DNA from: CAZRHR01 sp964578885
GTDB lineage: Bacteria; Bacteroidota; Bacteroidia; CAIKAF01
NCBI GenBank assembly: GCA_964578885.1
Contig: CAZOEO010000010.1
Coordinates: 1 to 64,000, forward strand
Length of the DNA: 64,000 bases
Direction: 5' to 3'
Of this stretch, positions 7,981-15,732 are shown piece after piece (position 1 is the stretch's first letter; every line of letters begins with the position of its first letter). Position numbers and translations under genes: made by a program. The notes below the pieces were generated by a model. That model was not told the DNA's origin, searched no databases, and saw only the letters and a list, made by a program, of their open reading frames with translations.

Positions 7981-9336
7981 ATGTCTATGCATCCCCAGCA
8001 AAAGCCCATCTCCGGATTTTCAAAACTTAGTAAGGACCAGAAACTGGACGCAGTAGCCGCGCTTTTTCCCGATCCTGCACAAATCCGCAAAGAATTTGCC
8101 TCCTATTGGCATCCGGACGCTCAAATTCAACAGCGTCTCGATGAGTTTAGCGAAAATACCCTCACCAATTTTTACTTTCCCTTTGGAGTGGTTCCCAATG
8201 TCATGATCAATGACAAAAGATACATGGTGCCCATGGTCATCGAGGAAAGTTCAGTGGTGGCCGCAGCATCTAAAAGTGCCAAGTTCTGGGAAGAAAGAGG
8301 CGGATTTCACGCGCGGGTAAAAGATGTCCTGAAAGTAGGGCAGGTACATTTTATCTGGGATGGTCCGGCAGATGTATTAAAACAAAAATTCCCGGAACTC
8401 AAACAGGCGTTTTTTCAGGAAACCCTGCACATCACCTCCAATATGCAAAAGCGCGGAGGTGGCATTCGCGATATTGAATTAATCGACTGTACGAATGAAG
8501 AGCCTGGATATTACCAGTTTAAAGCGACTTTTGATACTTGCGACTCCATGGGAGCCAATTTTATCAATTCATGCCTGGAGGAATTTGCCGGAATTTTCAA
8601 AGATTGGTGCGAAGTGCAGACCGACTTCCCCGCTTCCGCGCAAAAGCCGCATATCATCATGTCCATTTTATCGAACTACACACCGGAATGCATCGTAGAA
8701 GCCTGGGTAGAATGTCCGGTTGAGGCGCTTGGTTTTCATGAAGATTTAGACCCGGAAACTTTTGCATGGAAATTTTCAAAAGCTGTCCGCGTAGCGGAAT
8801 TAGATACGTTTCGCGCCACCACGCATAACAAAGGTATTTTTAATGGCATAGACGCGGTGGTACTGGCTACAGGAAACGATTTCCGGGCCGTAGAAGCATG
8901 TGGACATACCCATGCTGCGAGATCTGGAAAATATCAGAGTCTTACCCACCTGGAAATAGCCAACGGACATTTTAAATACACGTTGGAAATCCCCATGGCC
9001 CTTGGCGTAGTGGGCGGACTCACCAGCTTGCACCCACTTGTCCGCCGGGCATTGGAAATGCTGGGTAATCCTTCCGCAACAGAACTAATGATGGTAGCGG
9101 CCACCATGGGATTGGCCAATAATTTCGGGGCATTAAGGTCGCTGACAACCACCGGCATCCAAAAAGGCCATATGAAAATGCACCTTTTAAATATTTTGAA
9201 CCATTTCGAGGCCACAGAAATGGAAAAGGAAGCGGCAGTACATTATTTTAAAAATCACAAAGTGTCTTTCAACGCGGTACGCGCCTATTTATTAGGGGTT
9301 AGGGAAGCCATTGTTCCTACGCCTTCCTCAAAGTAA
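7981..9336 (+). CDS. mvaA: Hydroxymethylglutaryl-CoA reductase, class II
   Basis: This enzyme makes mevalonate from HMG-CoA in the mevalonate route to isoprenoids, in the cytoplasm. The 451 residues match the class II (bacterial) form. The active-site Glu lies in VIEESSVVAAASKSAKFW, the lysine region is TTHNKGIFNGIDAVV, and the catalytic Asp is in ATGNDFRAVEACGH. The histidine-bearing C-terminal tail is around EKEAAVHYFKNHKVSF. No N-terminal membrane anchor is present, unlike class I enzymes. The ATG at 7987 is an alternative start two codons in. A GHMP kinase begins 6 bp after the stop codon, so both are co-transcribed. A mevalonate pathway in Bacteroidota points to a flavobacterial-type lineage. 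Confidence 0.95.
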   Translation: MSMHPQQKPISGFSKLSKDQKLDAVAALFPDPAQIRKEFASYWHPDAQIQQRLDEFSENTLTNFYFPFGVVPNVMINDKRYMVPMVIEESSVVAAASKSAKFWEERGGFHARVKDVLKVGQVHFIWDGPADVLKQKFPELKQAFFQETLHITSNMQKRGGGIRDIELIDCTNEEPGYYQFKATFDTCDSMGANFINSCLEEFAGIFKDWCEVQTDFPASAQKPHIIMSILSNYTPECIVEAWVECPVEALGFHEDLDPETFAWKFSKAVRVAELDTFRATTHNKGIFNGIDAVVLATGNDFRAVEACGHTHAARSGKYQSLTHLEIANGHFKYTLEIPMALGVVGGLTSLHPLVRRALEMLGNPSATELMMVAATMGLANNFGALRSLTTTGIQKGHMKMHLLNILNHFEATEMEKEAAVHYFKNHKVSFNAVRAYLLGVREAIVPTPSSK

Positions 9337-9342
9337 ACGCAC

Positions 9343-10272
9343 ATGGCAGAGGCCATCGAAAAGGATTTTAAAGCCAATGGAAAATTTTTAATCTCAGGCG
9401 AATATGCCATTTTAGATGGTGCCTGGGGTTTGGCCTTCCCTTTGCAACATGGTCAGGTTTTACAGACTTTTCCTTCTTCCGATTGGCATACCCTTTGGGT
9501 GTCCAGGGAAGCCGATGGTACGCCTTGGTTTCACGCTCATATTCATCCGGGAACGGGCTTGGTGGTAGAAACAGACCAGCCGGAAGCCGCCAAATGGCTT
9601 GAAAAAATCTTGAGAACCATTCCAGATCACCGGCGAAAAGAACGCATGAAAGGACGTCGGGTCGAAGTGACCGCTAGTTTCAACCGAAATTGGGGATTAG
9701 GATCCAGCAGCACCCTGGTGGCCCTGGTGGCCAAATGGATGGAATGGTCGCCCTACGCCTTATCAGACGCCAGTTTCGGCGGATCCGGATACGACATCGC
9801 CTGCGCCGGAATGGATAGCCCACTTTTGTATCGCAGATTGCCAGGCCAGGACCCTGAAGTAAAACCTGTAGCTATTCCAGAAGCGCTCCTGGCCCAAATT
9901 TTTTTCGTGTATTCCGGACAAAAAATGAATTCCAGAAGTGGTATTCAGCATTATCGAAAACAACCGCCTGCGTCCGATTGGCTTCAGGAAATTTCTGACC
10001 TTTCTCTGCATCTCTCCACTCATCCCGATCTGGAACACTGGATGAATTTGCTCAGACAACATGAAACGTTAATGGCCAAGCAATTGGATCTGCCAAAAAT
10101 AGCGGAGCAGTTTCCGGATTTTACGGGCGTGATTAAATCCATGGGCGCTTGGGGTGGCGATTTTTTCATGGCCCTGCACCCTGACTCTTCCTATATCCGC
10201 AACTATTTTCTCCAACGGGGCTATCCAGATGTCTATTCAGCCCTCGATTGGGTAAAGCGCGTGCATGCCTGA
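9343..10272 (+). CDS. GYDIA-family GHMP kinase
   Basis: This is a small-molecule kinase of the galactokinase / homoserine kinase / mevalonate kinase / phosphomevalonate kinase superfamily, 309 residues. The N-terminal GKFLISGEYAILDG is the substrate-side motif. NWGLGSSSTLVALVAKW (about 109-125) is the phosphate-binding motif 2, FGGSGYDIACAG carries the GYDIA signature, and KSMGAWGGDFFMAL near the C-terminus is motif 3. It is co-transcribed with HMG-CoA reductase (6-bp gap), so mevalonate or a phosphorylated derivative is the likely substrate. The exact step cannot be told from sequence, and no decarboxylase or second kinase of the pathway is adjacent. Confidence 0.88.
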   Translation: MAEAIEKDFKANGKFLISGEYAILDGAWGLAFPLQHGQVLQTFPSSDWHTLWVSREADGTPWFHAHIHPGTGLVVETDQPEAAKWLEKILRTIPDHRRKERMKGRRVEVTASFNRNWGLGSSSTLVALVAKWMEWSPYALSDASFGGSGYDIACAGMDSPLLYRRLPGQDPEVKPVAIPEALLAQIFFVYSGQKMNSRSGIQHYRKQPPASDWLQEISDLSLHLSTHPDLEHWMNLLRQHETLMAKQLDLPKIAEQFPDFTGVIKSMGAWGGDFFMALHPDSSYIRNYFLQRGYPDVYSALDWVKRVHA

Positions 10273-10440
10273 ATTCGGGAAAAAGACCCAACCGGCGGGT
10301 TTCATTCAGACCAGCATTTTATCCGTTTATAAACGTTTATATCCGTTTAACATCCGGCTATCAGGCCAACTGCATCCTAATTTTGAGGCATGCAAAAGTT
10401 AGAATTATGTGTTCATTTACGTTGGCCGCGGAGCCAAACC
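10273..10440. other. Short non-coding stretch with an AT-rich palindrome
   Basis: No gene is evident before 10441. The stretch holds two copies of ATCCGTTTA (10321-10329 and 10341-10349) around the perfect 12-bp palindrome CGTTTATAAACG (10324-10335). A TAATTTTG at 10378-10385 fits the -7 promoter consensus. The palindrome could be an operator or part of a decayed hairpin after the kinase gene. Confidence 0.35.
10378..10385 (+). promoter_or_regulatory. Possible -7 promoter element
   Basis: TAATTTTG matches TAnnTTTG. It would start transcription close to 10390, ahead of the doubtful reading frame at 10441. No -33 TTTG is seen at the right distance. Confidence 0.3.
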
Positions 10441-10806
10441 ATGTCAGAAAAGATAACGGGTTCCGGCATTCACGCCAGTTTGCTCCATTTGGACTGCGTC
10501 CTGGGCTGGTGTTTTGTACGCGAGGGTGAAATGATCCTGTATTTTGCCTTAAATCCCTTTTTGTCGCTTCAGTCCTGGTTGGGATATTTTTGGCATTTGT
10601 TGCCGGTGCAGCATGACAAAAAAGAAGAATTCAGATTGCCCGAATGCCGAATTTTAAGGCATCCTCAAGTCGTCCGGAAGCTGCTCGTAGAAGAAACGCC
10701 GGGTGAACCATGGCGCGAGATGATATATAAATATGGCAGCAATGAGCCAGGCCACCATGACCATATGACCTGGTTTGGCAGCAAAGTGCAGCCCACCTTG
10801 CCCTAA
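10441..10806 (+). CDS. Doubtful small hypothetical protein
   Basis: This is an open frame of 121 codons (longer by 17 if the ATG at 10390 is used, but that lies at the presumed transcription start). The first 80 codons look coding-like in this genome, and the product is rich in Trp, Leu and His (for example SLQSWLGYFWHLLP). The 3' half runs antisense to the end of the better-supported membrane gene at 10654-11142, a 153-bp overlap. That overlap is a strong argument against the whole frame being real. A shorter gene with a sequencing frameshift is possible. I recognise no family. Confidence 0.25.
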   Translation: MSEKITGSGIHASLLHLDCVLGWCFVREGEMILYFALNPFLSLQSWLGYFWHLLPVQHDKKEEFRLPECRILRHPQVVRKLLVEETPGEPWREMIYKYGSNEPGHHDHMTWFGSKVQPTLP

Positions 10807-11142
10807 CTCCATGAACAACAGTAAACTTGCCCATCCAACTTCCGGGTGTGGCACCAAAAGGAGCGGGAAAGGAATGATGAGCAAAAGCCCGAGTTGGCGA
10901 CATGTTTTGAGAGGCAGAGGAATTTTACACCAGAAATAATTGGCCATAACCAGCATGCCCATCATGCCCAAAATGGCCACCAGTGGAATCAAGGCCATAT
11001 CGCCTGAATAGAGATCGATGCCCAAAAATCCGGAAAAGAAAATCAAACCGAACAGCAGGGCGATACCGGCACCGGCCAGCCATCCCCATGCGATGAGTTT
11101 CCAAGGATTATGCTGTGGTGATGTATCCGGCATAGGGTGCAA
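10654..11142 (-). CDS. Small membrane protein, unknown function
   Basis: This is a 162-residue protein that I do not recognise. It has about four hydrophobic helices: around 15-38 (LIAWGWLAGAGIALLFGLIF), 45-67, 82-112 and 125-145. Short charged loops and a basic C-terminal tail (FTRRFFYEQLPDDLRMP) follow the last helix. There is no signal peptide cleavage site. Its start overlaps the end of the upstream 122-aa gene by 35 bp; Met4 is an alternative start and still overlaps. The pair is probably one two-gene transcript from the promoter at 11481-11488. Its role is unknown, and an inner-membrane location is inferred from hydropathy. Confidence 0.7.
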   Translation of the reverse strand: MHPMPDTSPQHNPWKLIAWGWLAGAGIALLFGLIFFSGFLGIDLYSGDMALIPLVAILGMMGMLVMANYFWCKIPLPLKTCRQLGLLLIIPFPLLLVPHPEVGWASLLLFMELGQGGLHFAAKPGHMVMVAWLIAAIFIYHLAPWFTRRFFYEQLPDDLRMP

Positions 11143-11476
11143 AAATAAATTGTGGTGATTGGGGGGCGTGAGGAATCAACAAAAGACAAATGTAATCTTG
11201 TGGAGATTTGAAGCTTGCGACAAAATGTTTGGCTTTTTCCAGTGGGATCACGCCTTTTTCAATCAATTGTTCTGTGGTCACAATCTTCATGTACCAACCA
11301 TGTTGGGCCTCAGATAAATCTGGAATAGATTCACCAAGCGCCACCGGACTTTGGGAAAAAACGAATACCGGAAATCGGGTTACCTCATCGGACAAAAGCT
11401 GTAATGCGAGTTCCTGCAGGGTTTTCCCATGAAGTTGTAAGTGGTAAGCTACCTGTTCGAGCAATGGTTCATCCAT
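11108..11476 (-). CDS. Conserved-looking hypothetical protein, 122 aa
   Basis: This is a soluble 122-residue protein with no signal or membrane segment and no family that I recognise. It has an N-terminal helix (LLEQVAYHLQLHGKTLQELA), an aliphatic core around FPVFVFSQSP, and a strand-rich end (YICLLLIPHAPQSPQFIFAP). A TACCTTTG promoter element ends four bases before the ATG, so this start is well supported and the mRNA is likely leaderless. The next gene downstream (10654-11142, membrane protein) overlaps its 3' end, so the two are probably functionally linked. Confidence 0.7.
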   Translation of the reverse strand: MDEPLLEQVAYHLQLHGKTLQELALQLLSDEVTRFPVFVFSQSPVALGESIPDLSEAQHGWYMKIVTTEQLIEKGVIPLEKAKHFVASFKSPQDYICLLLIPHAPQSPQFIFAPYAGYITTA

Positions 11477-11480
11477 GAGG

Positions 11481-11488
11481 CAAAGGTA
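11481..11488 (-). promoter_or_regulatory. -7 promoter element, leaderless start
   Basis: TACCTTTG on the minus strand is followed by CCTC and the ATG of the 122-aa gene. Transcription would begin at or within a few bases of the start codon. Confidence 0.5.
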
Positions 11489-11503
11489 CGCTGAACCCCT
11501 GAA

Positions 11504-12466
11504 TTAATTCGACTCTAAAATGCGGAAAAGGTCATCTAATCGAGGCGTCAGAATAATTTCAGTACGGCGGTTTCTGGCGCGGTCTTCCGGTGTTTCATTG
11601 CCAACTACAGGTAAAAACTCGGCTCTGCCACTGGCTGTAAATCGGGTTGGATTGATGTTGGAAGCCGACTGAAGAATGCGAATGATGGAAGTGGCCCGAA
11701 GGACAGACAAATCCCAATTGTCTTTTAACCGGCCTCCGGGACGTACCGGAATATTGTCGGTATGGCCTTCGATGGTGATGGCGATGGTTGGATTCCGGTC
11801 CAGCACCTCAGCCAGTTTCAATAAGGCCTGGCGTCCTTTCACATCGACTTCGTCTGAACCGGTGGCAAACATCAATTTATCGGACAAAGACACATACACT
11901 TTGCCATTACGTTCTTCCACAGTAAGTCCGCTGCCTTCGAATCCACGGAGGGCTTCGGCTACTGCAGCTCTTAAACGACGTACGTCTTCTTCCTTTTTAG
12001 ACAGAATGCTCTCCAGTTCGGCCAGGCGCATGGCTTTGTCCTGAAGGCTTTCTTCCAAAACTTTAAGAGAATCTTCTTTGGCCATCAGACGCTCCTGCGC
12101 TTCCCGGAGTTCACGCATCAGCATCGATGTTTCGGACTCACGACCCGCCTGCAGGCGTTTATAATTGGCTTCCAGCAATTCATTTTGGGCCAGGGCATCG
12201 TTGTATCCTGCACGAAGGCTTCGAACTTGCGTGGCCAAACGATTCGTATCGGCCTCTAAACCCGCTCTCAAGGTTTGGCACTGACCTAAAGTTACATCCA
12301 AATCTGCTGCACGAGCAGAAAGCGAAGCCGATACGGTTCGCAAACTGTCCAATTCCCGATCTGCCTGCTGCTTGCGTGCTTCCAGCTCTTTATACTGACG
12401 GGAAGACACACAGCCCATACCCGCCAACAAGCTCATACCAAGGAATAAAAACAGAGAATTTTTCAT
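11504..12466 (-). CDS. OmpA/MotB-like lipoprotein with coiled coil
   Basis: This is an outer-membrane lipoprotein that probably anchors the membrane to peptidoglycan. The 320 residues show a lipoprotein signal ending in LLAGMGC (Cys at about residue 19) and a long coiled coil (about 25-185, repeated Glu/Lys/Arg/Leu). The C-terminal OmpA-type peptidoglycan-binding domain (about 195-305) has the motifs FATGSDEVDVKGRQAL, IEGHTDNIPV and ARNRRTEIIL. The coiled coil plus OmpA layout resembles MotB-like proteins of Bacteroidota, but the N-terminus is a lipobox rather than a MotB membrane helix, so no motor role is claimed. It is monocistronic, with a TAGTTTTG promoter element 15 bp upstream of the ATG. 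Confidence 0.9.
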   Translation of the reverse strand: MKNSLFLFLGMSLLAGMGCVSSRQYKELEARKQQADRELDSLRTVSASLSARAADLDVTLGQCQTLRAGLEADTNRLATQVRSLRAGYNDALAQNELLEANYKRLQAGRESETSMLMRELREAQERLMAKEDSLKVLEESLQDKAMRLAELESILSKKEEDVRRLRAAVAEALRGFEGSGLTVEERNGKVYVSLSDKLMFATGSDEVDVKGRQALLKLAEVLDRNPTIAITIEGHTDNIPVRPGGRLKDNWDLSVLRATSIIRILQSASNINPTRFTASGRAEFLPVVGNETPEDRARNRRTEIILTPRLDDLFRILESN

Positions 12467-12480
12467 AAAATGCCTTTGTA

Positions 12481-12488
12481 CAAAACTA
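12481..12488 (-). promoter_or_regulatory. -7 promoter element of the OmpA-like lipoprotein gene
   Basis: TAGTTTTG on the minus strand fits TAnnTTTG and lies 15 bp before the ATG at 12466. Confidence 0.4.
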
Positions 12489-12614
12489 TTCCCAATGTTT
12501 CCCTGATTTTCGGACTGCCACTATTATTTTTAAACATTAGATTGTAAATAACCACCACGCTTGAAGGGCCACATATTTTTTAAAAAGAAACAAGGAGAAA
12601 AGAGCGGAAACCAC

Positions 12615-12622
12615 TACCTTTG
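12615..12622 (+). promoter_or_regulatory. -7 promoter element, leaderless start of desaturase
   Basis: TACCTTTG is followed by CAAGCC and the ATG at 12629. This placement argues against the upstream TTG at 12620 as a start codon, because it lies inside the promoter box. Confidence 0.55.
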
Positions 12623-12628
12623 CAAGCC

Positions 12629-13690
12629 ATGATTACCAACGGTTTTATTTCTATTGACGATCCGATTTATCGTGAAAAATCCACGTACAATTGGATCGAG
12701 AAGGCGTTTTTACCCTACGTGAACGATGTCCGGGACTTGCCTTTTGTAAAGTTGTCGCTGACCTTACTGCTTATTTTTCCTCCACTCGCCATTTGGCTAT
12801 TTGTCGATTTCCATTGGTGGGTCGCAGCCATTTATCTGTTTTTAAACTGGGCCATTTATTTGGGACCCTTCATTTTAATGTTGCACAACACCAGCCACCG
12901 ATCGCTTTTCAAAAATAAATACAAGCGCTGGAATCAGGTGATTCCCTGGGCTGTAGGTCCATTTTTCGGAGAAACGCCTGAAACCTATTTCGGCCACCAC
13001 ATTGCCATGCACCATCCCGAAAACAATCTGGAGTCAGATCTTTCTTCTACCATGAAATATCAGCGCGACAGTGTGCGTGATTTCACCAGGTATTTCTTAG
13101 AGTTTTTCTTTATCGGTCTTATTCAGCTGGTGGCTTATTTGCAAGGCAAGCAGCGCGGCCCGATTGCCAGAAGAGTCATCATTGGCGAACTCACCTTTCT
13201 GGGACTCGGCATTGCCCTTAGCTTTGTGAATGCGCAAGCCGCCCTGGTGGTGTTTTGGCTGCCTTTGTTTTTTGCGCGGCTTATGATGATGGCCGGCAAC
13301 TGGGCACAACATGCCTTCGTAGATGCCGAAACACCAGACAATTGCTATCGCAATTCCATTACTTGCATCAACTCACCGTACAATAAAAAATGCTTTAACG
13401 ACGGATATCATATTGGTCACCACGTGCGTTCCAGCCGTCACTGGACCCAAATGCCGGAAGATTTTCTCAATAACGTAGCTACCTACCACAAAGAAGAAGC
13501 CATCGTTTTCCGGAAACTCGACTTTACGATTATTTGGTTTTTATTGATGACCAAGCAGTATTCGACCCTGGCCAAACATTACGTACAACTGAATCCAGAT
13601 CAACCCAAAACTGAGGAAGAGATTATCGCCCTTTTGAAAAAAAGAACCACGCGGATTGCGAACCGCCAGTACGTAACAGCACTGGGTTAA
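12629..13690 (+). CDS. Membrane fatty acid desaturase
   Basis: This is an integral-membrane di-iron desaturase of the acyl-lipid type, inserting a double bond into fatty acyl chains. The 353 residues from the ATG at 12629 show hydrophobic helices at about 40-62, 66-86 and 175-215 and the three histidine clusters: HNTSH (86-90), GHHIAMHH (122-129) and YHIGHHVRSSRHW (near 263-275). The histidines bind the two irons. The start follows a promoter box by six bases. It heads a tightly packed plus-strand run: mscS begins 13 bp after it and corA overlaps mscS. Membrane fluidity and ion transport may thus be co-expressed. The substrate and double-bond position cannot be told. Confidence 0.87.
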   Translation: MITNGFISIDDPIYREKSTYNWIEKAFLPYVNDVRDLPFVKLSLTLLLIFPPLAIWLFVDFHWWVAAIYLFLNWAIYLGPFILMLHNTSHRSLFKNKYKRWNQVIPWAVGPFFGETPETYFGHHIAMHHPENNLESDLSSTMKYQRDSVRDFTRYFLEFFFIGLIQLVAYLQGKQRGPIARRVIIGELTFLGLGIALSFVNAQAALVVFWLPLFFARLMMMAGNWAQHAFVDAETPDNCYRNSITCINSPYNKKCFNDGYHIGHHVRSSRHWTQMPEDFLNNVATYHKEEAIVFRKLDFTIIWFLLMTKQYSTLAKHYVQLNPDQPKTEEEIIALLKKRTTRIANRQYVTALG

Positions 13691-13703
13691 TCCCGTAAAG
13701 GCT

Positions 13704-14606
13704 ATGCAGGACACCACAGACATTGGAATTCCGGTAGTAAGCAACTACCCTACCATCCTGAAAATCATTGTCATTATTGTCTCCGCCTTTGTCATCAACA
13801 AGGTGGTTAGAACCATCATCGGTGGTTATTTTAAAAGAGAGTCCGCACGAATCAACGTAGATCCCACCACTTACAACTTCCTGAAAAATGCGCTGACCTT
13901 CGTCATCATCACCATTGCCATCCTGAACATAGTTTACGTGATTCCGGCATTCAAAGAGGTGGCCGTAACCCTTTTTGCCGGAGCAGGTATCCTGGCCGCC
14001 ATCATTGGTTTTGCCTCACAAGCAGCTTTTTCCAATATCATCAACGGCGTCATGATTGTGATGTTCAAACCGTTTCGAATTGGCGATGTGGTGGAAGTGG
14101 GAACCAGAACAGACACTGCCGGCATGGTGGAAGACATTACCCTTCGGCATACTGTGATCCGGAACTTTGAAAACAAAAGAGTGGTGATTCCCAATTCCGT
14201 CATTTCCAGCGAAGTGATTGTAAACAGGTCGATCGTGGATCAACGGATGATTCGGTTTTTGGAAATTGGCGTCGCCTTTGATGCCGATTTAGATAAGGCC
14301 ATGGACATTATCCGGGAAGAAGCCATGAAGCATCCTTCCTTTATTGATGGCCGGGAAGAACATGAGATTGAAAACAATGAGCCGCCAGTGCGCGTGATGG
14401 TTCGCTACATTTCTACTTATTCGGTGGTCATCCGCGCCTATCTGTGGGCAAAAGATTCTCCGGAAAGTTTTGTGTATCTTACCGATATGTATAAAATCGT
14501 TTTCGAACGATTCAGGAAAGAAGGCATTGAGGTGCCTTTGCCTTATACACACGTTTTGATGCATCCATCCGCCGACCATGAAACAGCCCCACCGAAGCCT
14601 GAATAA
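13704..14606 (+). CDS. Small-conductance mechanosensitive channel (MscS family)
   Basis: This is an inner-membrane channel that opens on membrane tension to release solutes in osmotic downshock. The 300 residues have three predicted helices (about 18-38, 57-79 and 84-112). The third is the pore helix with the glycine/alanine pattern LFAGAGILAAIIGFASQAAF. The MscS beta domain follows (MIVMFKPFRIGDVVEV, VVIPNSVISS), then an alpha-beta C-terminal domain. The size matches the short E. coli-type MscS. It lies 13 bp after the desaturase, and its last 29 bp overlap the corA start. Confidence 0.93.
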   Translation: MQDTTDIGIPVVSNYPTILKIIVIIVSAFVINKVVRTIIGGYFKRESARINVDPTTYNFLKNALTFVIITIAILNIVYVIPAFKEVAVTLFAGAGILAAIIGFASQAAFSNIINGVMIVMFKPFRIGDVVEVGTRTDTAGMVEDITLRHTVIRNFENKRVVIPNSVISSEVIVNRSIVDQRMIRFLEIGVAFDADLDKAMDIIREEAMKHPSFIDGREEHEIENNEPPVRVMVRYISTYSVVIRAYLWAKDSPESFVYLTDMYKIVFERFRKEGIEVPLPYTHVLMHPSADHETAPPKPE

Positions 14607-15654
14607 AAAACGCGGACTAGCTCCCGGTTCACTGGTTTATGTTGGTCCACATCGCAACCAGCCCACCCGTTTCCAAACCTGGCATTTTTCTACAGAGCAA
14701 GCCGTCTCACAGAACCCTGCGTCCATTTCTGAAGCACTACAATCTTTTCCGGAGACAGGCATCTACTGGATCCGGGCCATTGGAGTTCACCAGAAAGAAG
14801 ACATGGAGACCCTGCTGGCATGGAACCTACCCAATGGAAAAAAGGTAGAAGCACTCACCCTTGAAGATGTAATGAACACCAATGCACGCCCCAAATTAGA
14901 AATCACCGGGGAAGATGGATTGTTTATCATTGCCAAGGATTTCCGGATGGAGGGACAACGCCTTGAGGTCAGGCAAATTTCGTTTTTATTGGAAGGCAAT
15001 CTGCTCATTTCGTTTGAAGAGGAAGAAAGTAACTTATTTCAGCCGGTGATGGAAAGACTCGGCCAGCCTCAGGCCAGAATCCGAACACGCGGTGCAGATT
15101 ATCTCATGTATGCCTTGCTGGACGCCATTACCGACCAGCACCTGGATACCCTGGAAGCATTTGAGAACTCGATTGAAGACATGGAAGACAAGTTGCTTTC
15201 GGGTGTCATTCAACATGCAGGACGAAAAATCCGTGGATTGCGTTTCCAATGGCAAGAAATCCGGCAAAGCCTTTGGCCCATGCGCGATGTGGTAAATGGT
15301 TTAATCCGAAGTGAAATTCCAAGTCTTCACAAAAAAACCAAGCCATTTCTGCGCGATTTATCGGACCATACCTCTTTGGCGTATGAACAGGCAGAACATT
15401 TGCGCGACCGCATTACGGGCCTCACCGATTTACATTTATCTGCAGCCAATGCCCAGCTAAATCAAATCATGAAAACCCTGACCGTGGTGAGCATTGTGTT
15501 TATGCCACTTACACTGATTACGGGTATTTATGGCATGAATTTTCCAAATATTCCGGAACTGGAGATTCCAGGAGCGTATCCCGCCATCCTTATTATTATG
15601 GCCGTTCTAGCTACGTCACTGTTGATTTATTTCAAAAAGAAAAAGTGGCTTTAG
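14578..15654 (+). CDS. corA: CorA-family magnesium/cobalt transporter
   Basis: This is a pentameric divalent-cation channel of the inner membrane. The 358 residues have a large cytoplasmic N-terminal domain (about 1-290), rich in charged helices. Two C-terminal membrane helices follow, separated by the signature YGMNFP loop (GMN motif) in ITGIYGMNFPNIPEL, and the protein ends in the basic tail YFKKKKWL. The start ATG lies inside the end of mscS (29-bp overlap), indicating translational coupling. There is a 78-bp gap to the next gene without an obvious terminator, so read-through into the exported-protein genes is possible. Confidence 0.94.
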   Translation: MKQPHRSLNKKRGLAPGSLVYVGPHRNQPTRFQTWHFSTEQAVSQNPASISEALQSFPETGIYWIRAIGVHQKEDMETLLAWNLPNGKKVEALTLEDVMNTNARPKLEITGEDGLFIIAKDFRMEGQRLEVRQISFLLEGNLLISFEEEESNLFQPVMERLGQPQARIRTRGADYLMYALLDAITDQHLDTLEAFENSIEDMEDKLLSGVIQHAGRKIRGLRFQWQEIRQSLWPMRDVVNGLIRSEIPSLHKKTKPFLRDLSDHTSLAYEQAEHLRDRITGLTDLHLSAANAQLNQIMKTLTVVSIVFMPLTLITGIYGMNFPNIPELEIPGAYPAILIIMAVLATSLLIYFKKKKWL

Positions 15655-15732
15655 GAAAAAGAAAAGCCCACGATGATTAACTTTAATTTAAATTTCGAAG
15701 TCATTCAGGACCTCTAAGCTTAAACCAGGACA

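Noticed and set aside
11504..12466. Flagellar or gliding motor protein MotB
   Set aside because: The OmpA domain is MotB-like, but a lipobox replaces the membrane helix and no MotA-type gene is near.
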